Assembly (NCBI GenBank): GCA_014871385.1
Contig: CM026426.1
Location: forward strand, 29,439,452 to 29,503,451
Length of the DNA stretch: 64,000 nucleotides
Direction of reading: 5' to 3'
Source: Ceratodon purpureus
Taxonomy: Eukaryota; Streptophyta; Bryopsida; Pseudoditrichales; Ditrichaceae
The notes under the pieces were generated by a model. The model saw only the letters and a program-made list of their open reading frames with translations, made no database searches and was not told the DNA's origin. Of this stretch, positions 1 through 11,431 are shown one piece after another. The translations under genes were made by a program, and so were the position numbers. Numbering within the stretch: position 1 is the stretch's first letter; the number at the start of each line of letters is the position of its first letter.

Positions 1-750
1 TCAAGCCCATCACCTTGTCCCTTGCATCCTGCTTTGCAGAAGACAGGCGTTTCTCAACCTCGATGGCCACCGCGAGATCCTTCGCCGACGTTTCAGTTAA
101 ATCCCCTTCATACGTTGCACTTCCTCCCCAGCCTCCAAGATTCTCTGTTCTTCGAAAATTTTTCGTCTTGAAGAACCTCAGGAATGTTTCATCAGCAGAG
201 CCTTCGACGACGGACTTCATCGCCCCCCCTCTGCAGTTTCGCCTCGGAGGAGTCCATAGTCTCCTCAATGCACATCAGCTTGATCTGAAGCTTGTACCTC
301 TCCATATCCGTGAGCGGTGGCTTGGCCGTCTGCCTCAGAAGCGCAGCCCGTTCGTGTGCAACACTATGGCCACGGCCGTCTCGAAGTCCTTCTCAGCGAT
401 CGCAATCTCGGCTTCCAGGCCCTTGTAGAGGTTTCGACGTAGGTGGCATTCCGGTCAGGGGTGCGATACAGGACTGTGAGTTCGTCTCCGCTCTCGATTT
501 TCTTACCCCTCCAGCGATCCTCCGCATACTTTGCCCAGTTCATTGGGTAGCGATGGAAGACCTCCGAAACGACCGCTCTCGCGAAGCTCTCCGGGAGGAA
601 CAAACCCGCAGGAAGCTCGGGAATTTGAGAGATTGCTGGGTACAGCTCCAACACTCTCGCCTTGACCTCTCCTGAATTCGCTCCGTCGAGAGATCCCTTC
701 CCAGGAACCCTCTCTCCGAATATGGACCTTAGCTTCCTCATTGCTGACAT
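1..750 (-). pseudogene. Unknown coiled-coil protein gene, 5' part, frame-broken
   Basis: The gene begins with ATG at 750 (MSAMRKLRSIFGERV) and reads about 100 codons to near 446. The Glu/Lys/Leu-rich, coiled-coil-like reading then jumps to another frame (KGLEAEIAIAEKDFETAVA), jumps again near 350 (TDMERYKLQIKLMCIEET), and remains open in a further frame to the window edge. No family is recognised. The first 100 residues (GLFLPESFARAVVSEVFHRY, NWAKYAEDRWRG) look globular. At least two frame changes in 750 bases mean it is a decayed copy or carries unrecognised introns. The plus-strand ORFs over this stretch look like antisense shadows. Confidence 0.4.
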
Positions 751-1440
751 GGTTGCAGGTCGAAGGCGGGGTCCAAACCTGCATTTGGCAACCCAACCTT
801 CACGTGAAAGTAATTCTCCTTCCCAACTTCTCCCATTCTAACCCCTCTCACTCGCAACAGGTATATCCCTCCTCTTCGATCGGACCCTTGCAACCTAATT
901 CTAGCGAACTACAAATCGAAACCAGAATGCAATGGCGACTCCAACCAAAACTCTCAGCGATGGCGTGGATTGAATGGAACTGCCCTGGGCCATGGCTATC
1001 CCTACAGGCAAGCCGCCATATTTAACGCCAAGGTGGTCATCTCATTATGGTGATTTGAGGGGTTGAGTTCGGATTGGCGACTGTGACTTGACAACATACC
1101 TTTCAGGACTTCCTGTCTTCGTACTCCTCCTTCACACTCAGTGTATCCAAATAGGCTCCATCATTGCAACATGAATATGGTGTTTCAAATGTCCTGTAGG
1201 CTGTGGGTAATAGACGGTTTAATAGATGGATCAACACGAAATTCATTGCATTCAAAAAAATCTATGCACCTTGTAATTCTACTGAAGTGTCACCACCGAT
1301 GAAATCTCGTGTTCGTAAGTTCTATTGGGAATTTTCGTTCATGAGTTGGTCAGAGTTTGAATTTCACGTTGTTGAAGAGGATTTGTGACATTGTCTCTGC
1401 CTAAGCACGGGACACGAGCCGTATTTCTCGGCCAGTCGTC
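751..1440. other. Intergenic, nothing recognised
   Basis: No convincing coding sequence, repeat or promoter was seen. Short ORFs here have no gene-like composition. Confidence 0.4.
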
Positions 1441-1790
1441 GGTCTTTCCGACATTCCTCGTCGCCAGGGTTTGAAGACCGAAGTGGTTTAATGTAGCGGA
1501 CGATTGAGGCCGGACAGGCGGATGCGGATCGGGGTTTAGAGTCGGAAGGCAATGATATGCGGACGCGGCTGGGGCGGACTGGTAAGCGGGCATGATTCGG
1601 ACGCCAGTAAGACGGATCGGAGAGCGGGCACACGGAGTACGCGGAGTGGGCGGGACTAGATGTCGGACAGTGGTCACTGTAGGAGGGTGTCCGGATCGCA
1701 CGGATTCGAGGTGAACGGCACCATCCGCGGGTGCAGTGGGCAAGGGGGTGGTCCGCGTCGCCGGACCATTTTCAGAGGGGTCCGGCGTGG
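1441..1790. repeat. CGGAC/GTCCG-rich cluster 1
   Basis: This GC-rich stretch has many copies of CGGAC, CGGAT and GTCCG scattered irregularly, not in tandem. It lies 3' of the kinase-like gene. Similar clusters occur near 4.4, 8.6, 10.9, 13.6, 17.7 and 21.2 kb. A chance run of this density is unlikely; the role is unknown (see findings). Confidence 0.55.
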
Positions 1791-2251
1791 AATAAACGTT
1801 GGGTGTTTAGGGCTCTGGTCCCAATATTGTGGAATTACAATCACTCTATCATGGCTTCGGGGTCAGGAATTCGACAAACAAACTCTATTTACAAATTGAT
1901 CTGTTCAGAGATGGTACATGACCTCCTACGCGCCTAACCTTGGCGAATGCAAACTCGGACCCTGGTGTTCAGAATGATATAGTTATATTCAAATTGTCAG
2001 ACCACTAAGAAGGGGTACTTGCGCGTTGGACAAAACGTTTCTTAGGAGTTTTGCATACTCACATGTGATTTATGAATGGGTGTCCCGGAAACACATATTC
2101 GGTGTTTGCAGATTGTAAGGTGGCAACTTCAACGTCCTCACAACGTGTGTGACGGTTGTCTAGCAGCCGGGTTGATCTGGGTCATTTCGTCTAAACCCTG
2201 CTCAAAGCGCATCTTAACCCCGTTAGGATCGCGGTTCTGCTGAAATAGAAC
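1791..2251. other. 3' flank of the kinase-like gene, nothing recognised
   Basis: Moderate-GC sequence without a convincing ORF, repeat or structural RNA. Confidence 0.35.
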
Positions 2252-3424
2252 TCATGTCGAGTCGGAGTTGTAAATCTGCCTTGCGAGTACTCCAACGCTA
2301 TAGGACTCTGATTTGTACGTGTGAGGGTGCTGCTTTGCCATGCGACGTGGGGATTGGGATGAGCCTCTAGAGCCATGCACATGGAACAACTCCGGAGCGG
2401 CACAACTGTACATTTCCATGTGCTTCTTTATCGCGTCTTCGCTCTGTACTCCGTAGTACGAAGGGGCCGATTCGGGCATGAAAGAAGCCATTCCCCAGTC
2501 ACATATACCTATGAAAATAGCTCCGTCGCGGTCTGTTGGAAAGTGGAGCATGACATTCTTAGGGTGCAGGTCGCAGTGTAGCACTTCCTTGCCGTCTACC
2601 ACATCCACAATGCACATGAGAGCCCAGGCCAAGTGAGCTCGATTTTTTCGGTAAACGACCAGCTTCTTCCGGGCCTCGAAGTCCAGACCTACGTCTTTGA
2701 GGAGTTCCATTTCATGGGTTTCCCCATATTTCAAATCGAACGCACGCATGTTCTTCAACGAGCCTCCGTTCAACCATAGCGAGTACGACTCTAGCGTCTT
2801 CCGGTTTAGGTATTGCAGCTTAATCACACCAGGGTGATCAACTGGACATGACATTGCCTCGATAGAGCGTTGATCGCGACTTGTCTTGAAGTCAGTCACC
2901 TTCATGGTCTTCCCTGCAAAATGAAGCCACCCCGGGATGAAACATGCCTCTGCAATTCGCACCCTTCGCACGATTCCAAACAAACCCTGAAAACTATTTT
3001 CGTCTACGGGGATGGCGTAAGAACCCTTCTGTAGCCACTTTAGACCGTTTCTGTCCCGAGAAGCGATGTCGTCGGCCAGAGCTCTCTCGACAAACTTCGG
3101 CAGTGTAGTCCTGCCCTTCCCCTTCGCGAGGATAGCACCTCTTTTCCAATTCTCCAGCTTCTGTAGGAGCTCGGAGTTTCCCCCACTACATCCCGAACGA
3201 GGTCCACACAACATGTTAAATGGCACTGTCGAATTGAACAATGCCTCCTGCACCTGTTCCTCGATCCACTGTCCCCAATTGCTCTTCCCTCTATCCTCCT
3301 GGAACTCATCCCCCGCCATGCCCTCCTGCAGTAGTAACCTCAGAGCATTCGAAGCTTTCTCAAGTCCCGCCGGACCATCATTCAAGAATGTACTCTCCAA
3401 GTATGGCATGTCGTGGCTTGCCAA
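2252..3424 (-). CDS. Atypical protein-kinase-like domain protein (main exon)
   Basis: Open for 390 codons; numbering is from the non-ATG codon at 3424. A TAA lies just upstream in frame and the first in-frame ATG is near 3409, so this is an internal exon or follows a frame break. Kinase landmarks appear in order: a glycine-containing strand (FQGLFGIV), the probable ATP lysine in AGKTMKVTDFK, the catalytic loop HCDLHPKN near residue 281 (HRD changed to HCD, Asp and Asn kept), CDWG near 309 in place of DFG (Asp kept), and an APE-like AAPELF near 340. A substrate-level function cannot be assigned. The catalytic residues are present, so activity is possible, but the broken 5' part argues for a decayed copy. 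The gene sits between two CGGAC-rich clusters, so it may be cargo of a transposon. Confidence 0.7.
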   Translation of the reverse strand: MASHDMPYLESTFLNDGPAGLEKASNALRLLLQEGMAGDEFQEDRGKSNWGQWIEEQVQEALFNSTVPFNMLCGPRSGCSGGNSELLQKLENWKRGAILAKGKGRTTLPKFVERALADDIASRDRNGLKWLQKGSYAIPVDENSFQGLFGIVRRVRIAEACFIPGWLHFAGKTMKVTDFKTSRDQRSIEAMSCPVDHPGVIKLQYLNRKTLESYSLWLNGGSLKNMRAFDLKYGETHEMELLKDVGLDFEARKKLVVYRKNRAHLAWALMCIVDVVDGKEVLHCDLHPKNVMLHFPTDRDGAIFIGICDWGMASFMPESAPSYYGVQSEDAIKKHMEMYSCAAPELFHVHGSRGSSQSPRRMAKQHPHTYKSESYSVGVLARQIYNSDST

Positions 3425-4012
3425 ACCAGTCCAGGATTATCTTTCTACAGCAAAGCCTAGCCTCCGTGGAATGCTGGTCACACGTGGCTACCTTCTTCCG
3501 ATGCTTGTGCTTCCTAACCTCAGAACGGGACGCGGTTCGACCTAGACTCCGTTCCTTGCGACCCCCCTGCCCGCTTTCTTCCCCTACGCTCTTCAGTAGA
3601 CGGCGGGACAATGGTCGGACGGTGCCGATGTCCACAATACCCTAGGTAGTGGTTTAGGTGGCGGGACGATTTCCATGGCGGGTGCTTGTACTCCGCTAGA
3701 ACTTCCCGAGCTCGCTGGACCAGACCTAGTGCCTTGGCTGCCGATGTTTTCCGCGGCGTGGCTCCCTATCGCACCGTGTCGCCCCCCAGATCCATGGGTT
3801 GCACGAGAGCCGTGACTCCGGGAACCATGGCCACCCCGCGTTCCCCGCGCTCGCGGCAAGTGGCCTCCTCCGAGGTTTTCCATCGGGGTGAATTCCTGAT
3901 TAAACCTGGTTCTCTCTCTGCCACGCCCCCCGCCCACCCCGAGTGCTCCGACGGGGCTCCCGTCGGATCGCCATTCCTGATGTATTCTTCCACTCTCGTT
4001 TGCCATGGTACC
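3425..4012 (-). CDS. Gly/Ser/Arg-rich N-terminal exon of the kinase-like gene
   Basis: An ATG at 4006 (MANESGRIHQEWRSDG) opens a disordered Gly/Ser/His/Arg-rich segment (THGSGGRHGAIGSH) that stops at about 3593. Another frame (basic, RKHKHRKKVATCDQH) continues to about 3378, overlapping the start of the kinase ORF. Just 5' of the ATG is a strong acceptor (pyrimidine tract ending TTTCCAG, AG at 4013-4014). The ATG exon therefore follows a 5'-UTR intron. At least one frame change separates it from the kinase domain. Joining it to the kinase rests on strand, spacing and the promoter upstream; it could be a separate small gene. Confidence 0.45.
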
Positions 4013-4237
4013 CTGGAAAGGAAGAAAACAGAACAATCAGCAATTGGTTTTTCGGTAGGCGAGTCAGTTCAGAACCCTGATATAAATTAGCAAGGGTTTG
4101 TCTCTGAAATCGGTCCCGTGCTCTACTGACCCTCCGGACCCGCGCACTGCCGCTGTCCCGACGGACGCAACAGAGTCTCGGATCCCAACGAGAGGCCTAG
4201 AGAGGATGGGAAAGTGAGCGGAAAATAAAGGGACACC

Positions 4238-4245
4238 TTTATATA
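4238..4245 (-). promoter_or_regulatory. TATA box of the kinase-like gene, telo-box upstream
   Basis: TATATAAA on the minus strand, about 230 bases 5' of the ATG at 4006, with the 5'-UTR acceptor in between. A telo-box-like AACCCTAA (minus strand) lies near 4351. Both are typical of plant promoters. Assignment is by position only. Confidence 0.5.
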
Positions 4246-4368
4246 GGAGACGAGGAAGATCATTGATCTGGGACGATAACTGATTGCTTGGCGATCACCC
4301 TTGGAAGGGATCGGTCGGGTGGCAGACGTAGGATCTAGGCCTGTGAGCGAATTAGGGTTAGCGGGTTG

Positions 4369-4605
4369 GTCGGATCGCACAGTCGGACTTGGCGGACTGT
4401 GAATGCGGACGAGGCGGGTCGTCGGACGGGGGGGGTTGCTATGTCCGCATGGGCTCGCGATCTTATGATGCGAATGGATGGGTCGATCGATGATTGCACC
4501 ACGCATACTCGGACGCATGGGCGGACTCGGACCCGGACGCACGGGCGGATTCGGACTCGGATGCATGGGCGGACTCGGACTCGGTCGCATGCGCGGACTG
4601 AAGGG
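4369..4605. repeat. CGGAC cluster 2 with a 24-bp tandem repeat
   Basis: I count 13 CGGAC/GTCCG pentamers in about 235 bases, where roughly 0.5 would be expected. The part from 4510 to 4605 is a 24-bp tandem repeat: full units start at 4510, 4534 and 4558 and a partial one at 4582. The unit starts CGGACGCATGGGCGGACTCG. It lies between the kinase-like and RING-H2 genes. Confidence 0.8.
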
Positions 4606-4696
4606 ATGATACTCTTTTTATGGCATATATCCAGACTTAGGCGTTGGTGACTCTAGGTGAGTCTTCGGGAAAGGAAAAAGCCAAATGAAGTTATGT

Positions 4697-7600
4697 TTAT
4701 GCAATGGTTACTATAGTTATGAAAGAAAATAAAACATTGTTAATGGTTATCACTCTATACAGTTCTAGGAGTTCATCCCACTCCGAAGCGTCTAATTGCA
4801 ATGTATCACCTGATCCGGACGCTGCACTATTGTGGCCAGGTTGCGTTGGGCCCTCGGACGGCGGAATCGGCGGTGTCGGGACTCTGGAGGGAGGTGCCGA
4901 CTGGCTTGGGTTCAAACGGGTTCGTGACGCGTTCCTCGTGGAATTCCACGGCGGTGTCGCGCTCCTTGGTGTGGCCCCTGAAGTTCCTGAAGTCGAAGCA
5001 CCACTCAATAGCAAGCGTTGACGACATGATGGCTCCTTCGGCTTGGGCCACGGTCCTTTCTTATCCAGCCACTTCTTGGTAGCGGGGAGAATTTTGCATA
5101 ACAATTCTTCTAAAGCGAGAATCTCTAGCCGCATCGTGTGGTAACCCTGTTCGTAAACCATCTCGTCCCTACTGTTAGCATCCCTATTCCTGTTCGGAAA
5201 TCCTGCCAATACGTCGGAAGGTGTCGCAGGCAATCCTTGTGAATTCACTGGATTTGGATTCTCCCCTGGAACCAGCTGGCCCTTTCTACTGTCCGAGTAG
5301 TGTTTGCACATCTGGTAAAAGTATTGCCTGATTCCATCATCAACAGGCTTCCCTGGGTACAACAAATCGGCCGCTTGCATAATGGTCTTCGATCTCTTTA
5401 GCAAGTCCGTAGGCTGAAATTGGTACCACATCTCGAGCTGCGACATGTGTAGTTGCCAGACCCACTCCATTGGTTTTCCCTCGAAAGTCCCGAGCGGATA
5501 GTTAAGTGCGAACTCCCTTGGATCGTACGCCCAGCCCCTGGGCATGAAATCCCTCAATCCGAATGTCAAATACAGGCGAGGATGGAGAGGGGCTGCGCAG
5601 ATTGGACACGCACGTCTTCTTCTCATCATCGGGATTAAACAATATGGGTGAAATCCATGTTTGCACGTCCCCAGTTGGTAGCACCCCTCCGGGCCAAAAG
5701 GATTAAAGCACACGATGCAATTGGTTCCGTCCTTTGTCATTTCGTGCGGGACGGGCCAAGTTAGCGCCTCCCGCAGCTCTTTGGTCTTGCCCATCCCCCA
5801 TTGCTGATCCCGCTTCCAGTGATGATCAATCACAACAACATTCTTCCACTGAATGCTGCCCGTGCCGGACCGCATCCCCGGACTGTCCTCCCATTTTGGA
5901 GGGTACATCGTCTGTAAAGGCGGCCAGGAGGTGAGGAGCAAGTGTCGCAATCGTCCATTCTCCGTCCACTCTTTCTGAATTGCCTCGAATTCCTTCTCGT
6001 ACTGAAGTCGCCCCGCTAATGCAAGTATAGCGATCATGTACATATCCTCCGTTTTTTGGAGCGCACCCACGAGTAATGCCTTCTGCTCCTGAGTTAATGA
6101 CTCCGACCAGCCTTGGATTGGATCATCGTTGGCATTACCTTCATTCACAGCGCCAGTGGCCTTCCCAAGCCGTGTTACCTCCTCTAGTAGTCGTAGGTTC
6201 TCTGTCTCCAATTCCACCACCTTGGCATTGTTTGCTTCTTTCTCCGCCTCTGCCTCCGCACGTATCAAGTTGTCGCTCGTCGTAGCGACTTCCCGGAGCT
6301 CGTTTAGTTCTTCCTGTGTTTTCTTTGCCAAAGCTATTGCGTCCGAAGCCTTATTCTTATGATCTTCCATTTTGGACTCCATTCGCAGGATTATCTCTCC
6401 TTGCTTCGATGTGTTCTTCTTCTCCTCCTCCAGTTGGTGAGACAGTCTCCGACATTCGTCTTCCATTGCCTTCGCACGTATCTCGGATTCCTCTAGTCGG
6501 ACAGCCCGCTCCGTGGATCTGGCTTCCGCCGCTATTGCTCGCTTTTCCGCATCTTCGAGTCGGACGCTCATCTCCCTCATTTCCGTTTCCAACGCAATTA
6601 TGCGTTCCTCAGCGTCCGTGAGTTGGCCATTTAACTGCGTGGTCAGGTCCTCGGCCGTTTTCGCTGCGTACATGGAGGCTTTCGTATCCTTTTCCCATGC
6701 ATTAGCCCGTGCTTCCGCTCTCTCAGCGGATCTCAGCGCCTCGTCCCTTTCTCGCATCAACTCTGTGTCCGATGTTCCTGCCATCTGGTCCCCGCTGTCG
6801 GACACGCGAAGAGCCTCTATCTTCAGTTCCAAACCACCTATTGTTGCTTTTAACTCCCGAACGTCCGCGTCATGTTTGGCAAAAACTTCCTCTAGCAGAC
6901 GCCGCATTACCGGGTCTGCTCCCAATACAACGTTTGCTGCACCTCTCGGCTGAGGAGGATCGTGATGGGCAGTGCTAGTTGTCGCACCTCGTCCGAATAA
7001 CCCGTGTTCCGAGCCGGGCATCGGCCAATGCCGTGAGGTCGTCGGAGCGATTCTCCCATCGAATATGTGGTCGAACCCACCTAAACCCTCGTCCGACGCA
7101 CCCAGACCCTCGTCCGACCTACCTAAACCCGGATTCGCGTTCTCGATCCCACCGTGCGCCATGTCAAGGTCTATGTCAGCTCCAGAAAAGGAGGCTACTG
7201 TCGCGTTGACGACTTCTTCCAATCCGACCATAGCCACATCTGGCCCGGAACTCTCCTCACCTGCCTCGGATGGTCCCCATGCCGATCCCGTCCGATCGTC
7301 CCCCCCGTCCCTCGCATAAGATGCAGTCGCCGCGCCCGACCCGTCTCCCGCACTCCCGCCAATGATGGGGTCCGACCCACTTCCCTGCCAATCGGATCCG
7401 AGCATGCCAGCCATCTGATCCTCGTACGTGGCATTCTGTATTGTGCGTTGCCGTGGTCTCCCGGCCCTCGACGGTTCCCTGTCTGTCGGTATCGGATCCC
7501 CTGGATCTTCAACGAGGGAAGGATTACGCTTGAACCATTCGGGCACATCTATATAAGGTATGTGCACCGGCTTCTTCGCTGTCAATTTCTCTCCTAGACC

Positions 7601-8077
7601 TCCGAAAGTGGAGCCTGGAGTCTTTAAGGTAGACCAGTCGACCTTCTTCTTCAACACATGCTCGGCATACATCAGGGAAAGAATAGCCTTCGGGATCTCG
7701 TTCTTGGGCCACTTCGATTCATTGGAAATTGCCCGAAGAATGCAGAGGAATCTCCACTTCACGTCCACGTCTGTCAAGGATGCATATTTCGCGTTCTACG
7801 ACTTAGAGTGTTGTGCGTGCGAACTATCTGGCCAAAGCCGATCGAAATGAGGAAAGTCGACAAAATGCATAGCCGTCGCAGCGTCCCAAGGCTCTGGCAC
7901 TTCCTCCCAGCCATTAGCAGCCAGTATCGCTCTATTGTGGAAAACGTCCAGCTGCAAATCCAGTTCTTTGCGGGCTCTCTTCCCGGAACCACTGGCGGAC
8001 TGCGATCCGCCGGCGGACTCATCTCCGCCCGGTCTGCTCGGCCTCCTCCTAGAGGGAGTGCCCGATCCGGTGGACAT
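4697..8077 (-). CDS. Large coiled-coil RING-H2 protein, interrupted by one in-frame TAG
   Basis: An ATG at 8077 (MSTGSGTPSRRRPSRPGG) opens a frame running to 4697, 1,127 codons, broken by a single TAG at 7796-7798. Order: Ser/Arg-rich N-terminus; a conserved-looking stretch either side of the TAG; a Gly/Asp/Ser-rich linker; a long Ala/Glu/Arg coiled coil (about 6200-6900); then a zinc motif near 5600-5720. The motif spacing is CX2CX14CXHX2HX2CX10CX2C (CIVC ... CKHGFHPYC ... CPIC), a regular RING-H2. A helical tail and a Pro/Ser-rich end follow. RING-H2 domains usually act in ubiquitin ligases, but in a transposon-rich locus this could be a transposon accessory protein. The TAG makes it a pseudogene unless read through. 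It shares its coiled-coil-plus-RING plan with the gene at 47.1-49.0 kb. Confidence 0.7.
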
Positions 8078-8141
8078 CCTCGTGCTGCGAACTTCGGACC
8101 TGCTCACAGTATCTTGGTTAGATCCTGATACGATTACTCTT

Positions 8142-8205
8142 AAACCCTAAACGGACACTTCGCATATGCTGGGTTCAGGGGAAAAAATTAACATTAAGTA
8201 TATAA
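8142..8205 (-). promoter_or_regulatory. Telo-box and TATA box upstream of the RING-H2 gene
   Basis: A telo-box (AAACCCTAA on plus, 8142-8150) and a TATA-like TTATATAC (minus strand, 8198-8205) sit 65-128 bases upstream of the ATG at 8077. Spacing and order fit a plant core promoter. Confidence 0.5.
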
Positions 8206-8880
8206 TGTGACAGAGCACACGAATAGGGTCAATTTAGTACTTACAGAATATTCAGGTCGTACAAGGACCCCACGCTCACCCCGCACCCCGCGCGCCCGCA
8301 CACTCAGAGAGAGGCAAGCGGTCTGGGCGCAAAAGTTGAGAAGTGTGGAGAACGAATGTGCGTCCGAACTTGCATTTATACGAGTCCGCCTCTCCGTTCC
8401 GCACCCGCCCGACCCACTGCCCATCCTGCTCTTGCCCCTTTGCATTCCTCGCTCCCTTCCACATCCCCCGCTCCCTGTCAAGTGCACAACGTTCCCTTTC
8501 AGGTCGAGGGCGGTTCGAACCAGGAATCCGACGTACAGTCCGACTACTGATCCGCATTCCGATTCGTAATTGTCAGTCCGGCTTGCAGTCGCAGTCCGCG
8601 CTACAATCCGGATTGTAGTCCGCTGCATCGCGGACACGTGCCAACGTTCCAGAGTGACCTCGTCCGACCTCGTCCGTCGTATCGCTCTTCCAAGCTTTGG
8701 TGCTCCCCAATTATCACGCCATCCGGGACAGGGTTCCGCTGCGTCCATCCGGCTTGGTTTTTTATCGATTAAAGTTTTCCTTATTATTTTTTCATTATCT
8801 TTCTCGGATGTTTTTTGTGCCAAAGAGCAAACTTCATCTCAAAGAGGGGGTTGAGGTCCTCGTCGGACGACTTTTCACAT
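8206..8880. repeat. GTCCG-rich cluster 3
   Basis: Upstream flank of the RING-H2 gene. From about 8520 it is rich in GTCCG, ATCCG and GTCCGAC (for example 8530-8680). A 209-codon minus ORF (8194-8823) looks like a by-product of this composition and is not called. Confidence 0.5.
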
Positions 8881-9851
8881 AAAAGATAGGATACTGCAGC
8901 ATTGTACATGTACAAAACTATCACTAGTTCGGAGGTATTCCTGAAGTTTGTAGTTACGGATCACGATGAGGATGAGTTCGAATTGCAAGGACGTGTCCGA
9001 CCGGATGTTGGATTAATCGTTACACAAGTTCTCTGTGATGATCGGCTCTACAGTGAGTTCTTACTGAACAGTTGCACATTCAGAATCGTGTTCGAGAAAA
9101 AAAGGAAGGAACCATACAGGTGGAGGTTGCATGCAAGATTTTTTTTTTTTTTTGTGACGCAAAGGAAATCCATTGCAAAAGATAGATTACAAGCTCGCAT
9201 GCAAGAGTCTATCACGCATTGCCCTGGCTAGAACACCAGTATCGTACATGAAGAGGATACACAACATACGCAAAAACTAATTAGGGGTAAGGCAGACACA
9301 TGACAGCCGTCAGAGCCAGATTTCCATAACGCAACGCGGACTCCATATCACGACAATGAATGATCCGAGATTTAATGCACGCCACCAACTCCATTGGACG
9401 AGAATCTTACGAAATTGGGACTTTATTGGACGTTGCCAGAGCACTGTTCTATACATAGTAAAAAGGCACATAAACTGATAGTAACAACATGTCTAGCAAA
9501 GGTTCGTGCAGGATTAGAAAAGCCAAGTAATCCAACCCAGGATCACTTTCTGTAAATCAAAAATAGGAACTGCAAAAAAGGGATCTGTGAGACGTAAGTT
9601 ACAGTGAAGAAAAGTTCTCAAAATGGAGCTTAAAAACTGCAAAGCTCATTATGCACCGCAGCTCCAGCAGACCCTCAAAAGAGGCGGGTTCAAAGGAAGT
9701 TGCATTGCATTGCTGGCGGATTCATACTTCAACAAAATTGTTCGTTCGAATGCAGAACCACCCCTTCCATTGCGCAAATACCCGCTCCATTCTAATAAGC
9801 CCGTAAACTGTTCCACTTCATATGGCTCCGTAGTGTCCAGTTACAAATGGA
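8881..9851. other. Intergenic, nothing recognised
   Basis: AT-richer sequence with short ORFs only (8902-9231, 9623-9925) and a T15 run near 9140. No recognisable motif. Confidence 0.35.
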
Positions 9852-10466
9852 TTAATAGTTACATGTACATTCCGGCTCCGACAGAAGATCCACGAAATCG
9901 GTCTGCGTTCCCTGGTCGCGAGTGAGGCGCCGGGGCGTCGTGGATCCGCGAAAAGCAGGGGGTTGAGGACGCATACCTTCGTAATCGCGACTAAGCCGGC
10001 GTTCCCGACTTCTGCGATGCCGTGCGACTCGGCCACCCCCGGCGAGAGTCCGAGAAGATATGGCCGGTCGGATTGGAGCGGGGATGTCCGTCTCGCGAAA
10101 CGCGCTTCTGGGTGATCCGGTCTGCGAGTTCGTGGGAGTTCCGCTCTGCGCGTGAGCCGAGCCGTGTGCAGTTTGATCTCCCGAGTTCGCAGCTCCGGCT
10201 GCGAGTAAACTCCGTCGCACCCAAGTGTAGTTCAACACATTGTTGACGTTGGTGAACTGCTCCTGCATAATGGGCGTCCACTGGAAATCTCGAGAAGTAT
10301 TCAACAAAGACCTCACAATATCCTGGTGATCTGGTAAATACCGGAAATCTCTAATCTCGTGCATCACGCGGGTTACAAGCAGCCACTGCAAAACATCCGT
10401 GGCGGTCTCAGGGTGCGGGGAGGACTGTGTCGGACTAGGCATTCTAAACGAGGAGCTTCCGGCCAT
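9852..10466 (-). CDS. Hypothetical Ser/Arg-rich protein, 204 aa
   Basis: The start is the ATG at 10466 (MAGSSSFRMPSPTQSSPHP); the frame opens slightly earlier at a TTG. A helical segment follows (ATDVLQWLLVTRVMHEIRDF). The middle and C-terminus are disordered and basic (RHRRSRERRLSRD), ending near TRDQGTQTDFVDLLSEPE. The closing GTQTD element resembles the ADQEVQTPSEE stretch in the C-terminal tail of the hAT transposase at 14.2 kb. It could be a truncated accessory protein of that element family; this rests on a few residues only. No known domain is recognised. Confidence 0.45.
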   Translation of the reverse strand: MAGSSSFRMPSPTQSSPHPETATDVLQWLLVTRVMHEIRDFRYLPDHQDIVRSLLNTSRDFQWTPIMQEQFTNVNNVLNYTWVRRSLLAAGAANSGDQTAHGSAHAQSGTPTNSQTGSPRSAFRETDIPAPIRPAISSRTLAGGGRVARHRRSRERRLSRDYEGMRPQPPAFRGSTTPRRLTRDQGTQTDFVDLLSEPECTCNY

Positions 10467-10499
10467 GCTACGAGACGATGCGGAAATCAAGAGAGTCAA

Positions 10500-11431
10500 G
10501 TGGGAGTCTCAAATGACAGTCTCAAAAATACGCACCCTGTTCATTCTAAAACGAGAGTCTCAAGAATAACCAAAATTACTATACGCATATCGTGGAAGAG
10601 CATAGGTAATCTACCCTGTAGACAGTAGACTGCCGTTGTAGAAGAATGAGTGAATAATGACTGAACAATGCATTTGACATGATATCCGAGAGCAGGGAAA
10701 GAGTGACAATGATTAGATCAAGCATGTTAATCATAAGTACTGATGTTTTGGTGGGAGTGGAGACATGTTAGTGCATGACTTAAAGAAGAACGTCCACTCA
10801 AATCCGACATTGCCATCCGTCGTCCGACCTTCGTATCCGCGCTCTCCGCATCCCGTCCGCATGAACCCGGGTGCATTTGGATCCGACGAGAGCACGCTCC
10901 CGACCCGTCCGACCCACTGACCGCGTAATTCCCAGTGTTGAACGCAGGTTCCAATGGCTCAATCGCTCCGATTCTCCGATCACAGCGACTGTCACGGACC
11001 ACGCAGCCAAGAATAAACAAAAATACAAAATTCATGGAGAAAAGAAAACGCTATGAATGAAGAAGGATGAATAAGCGTTTAGTAAGAAATAAAAATAAGG
11101 GAAAGTTATAGAGAAGTTATGAAATAATGTTTAAATAAGTATGATATAGAAACAAATTCGTGAATGATAAAGGAATGAGGTGGGAGTACATAATAGAATA
11201 CTGAGCGGCTAAAGAATATATTAAGCCCTAAAGTTCTGAGGGTATTTTTCATCAAAACTGCCTGAAAGCAGCTCCTCTTCGAAGCAAGGTTGATTCTGAA
11301 AACTTGGGGGTTTTTTTTTTAACATCTAACCAAAATATCTTATAGCTAACTTCAATAAATTGCATACATACGTACATGCCCAAATTCAAAAAAAGCCCAA
11401 ATGTGGCAGATTGTCCTTTAGGTTTTAAAAA
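10500..11431. repeat. Intergenic with GTCCG-rich cluster 4
   Basis: From 10795 to 10925 there are several GTCCGAC/ATCCGAC motifs. The remainder becomes AT-rich from about 11030 and holds nothing recognisable. Confidence 0.45.

Noticed and set aside
8194-8823. A 209-codon minus ORF.
   Set aside because: It lies in a GTCCG-rich cluster where long frames open on both strands by composition, and it shows no domain-like segment.
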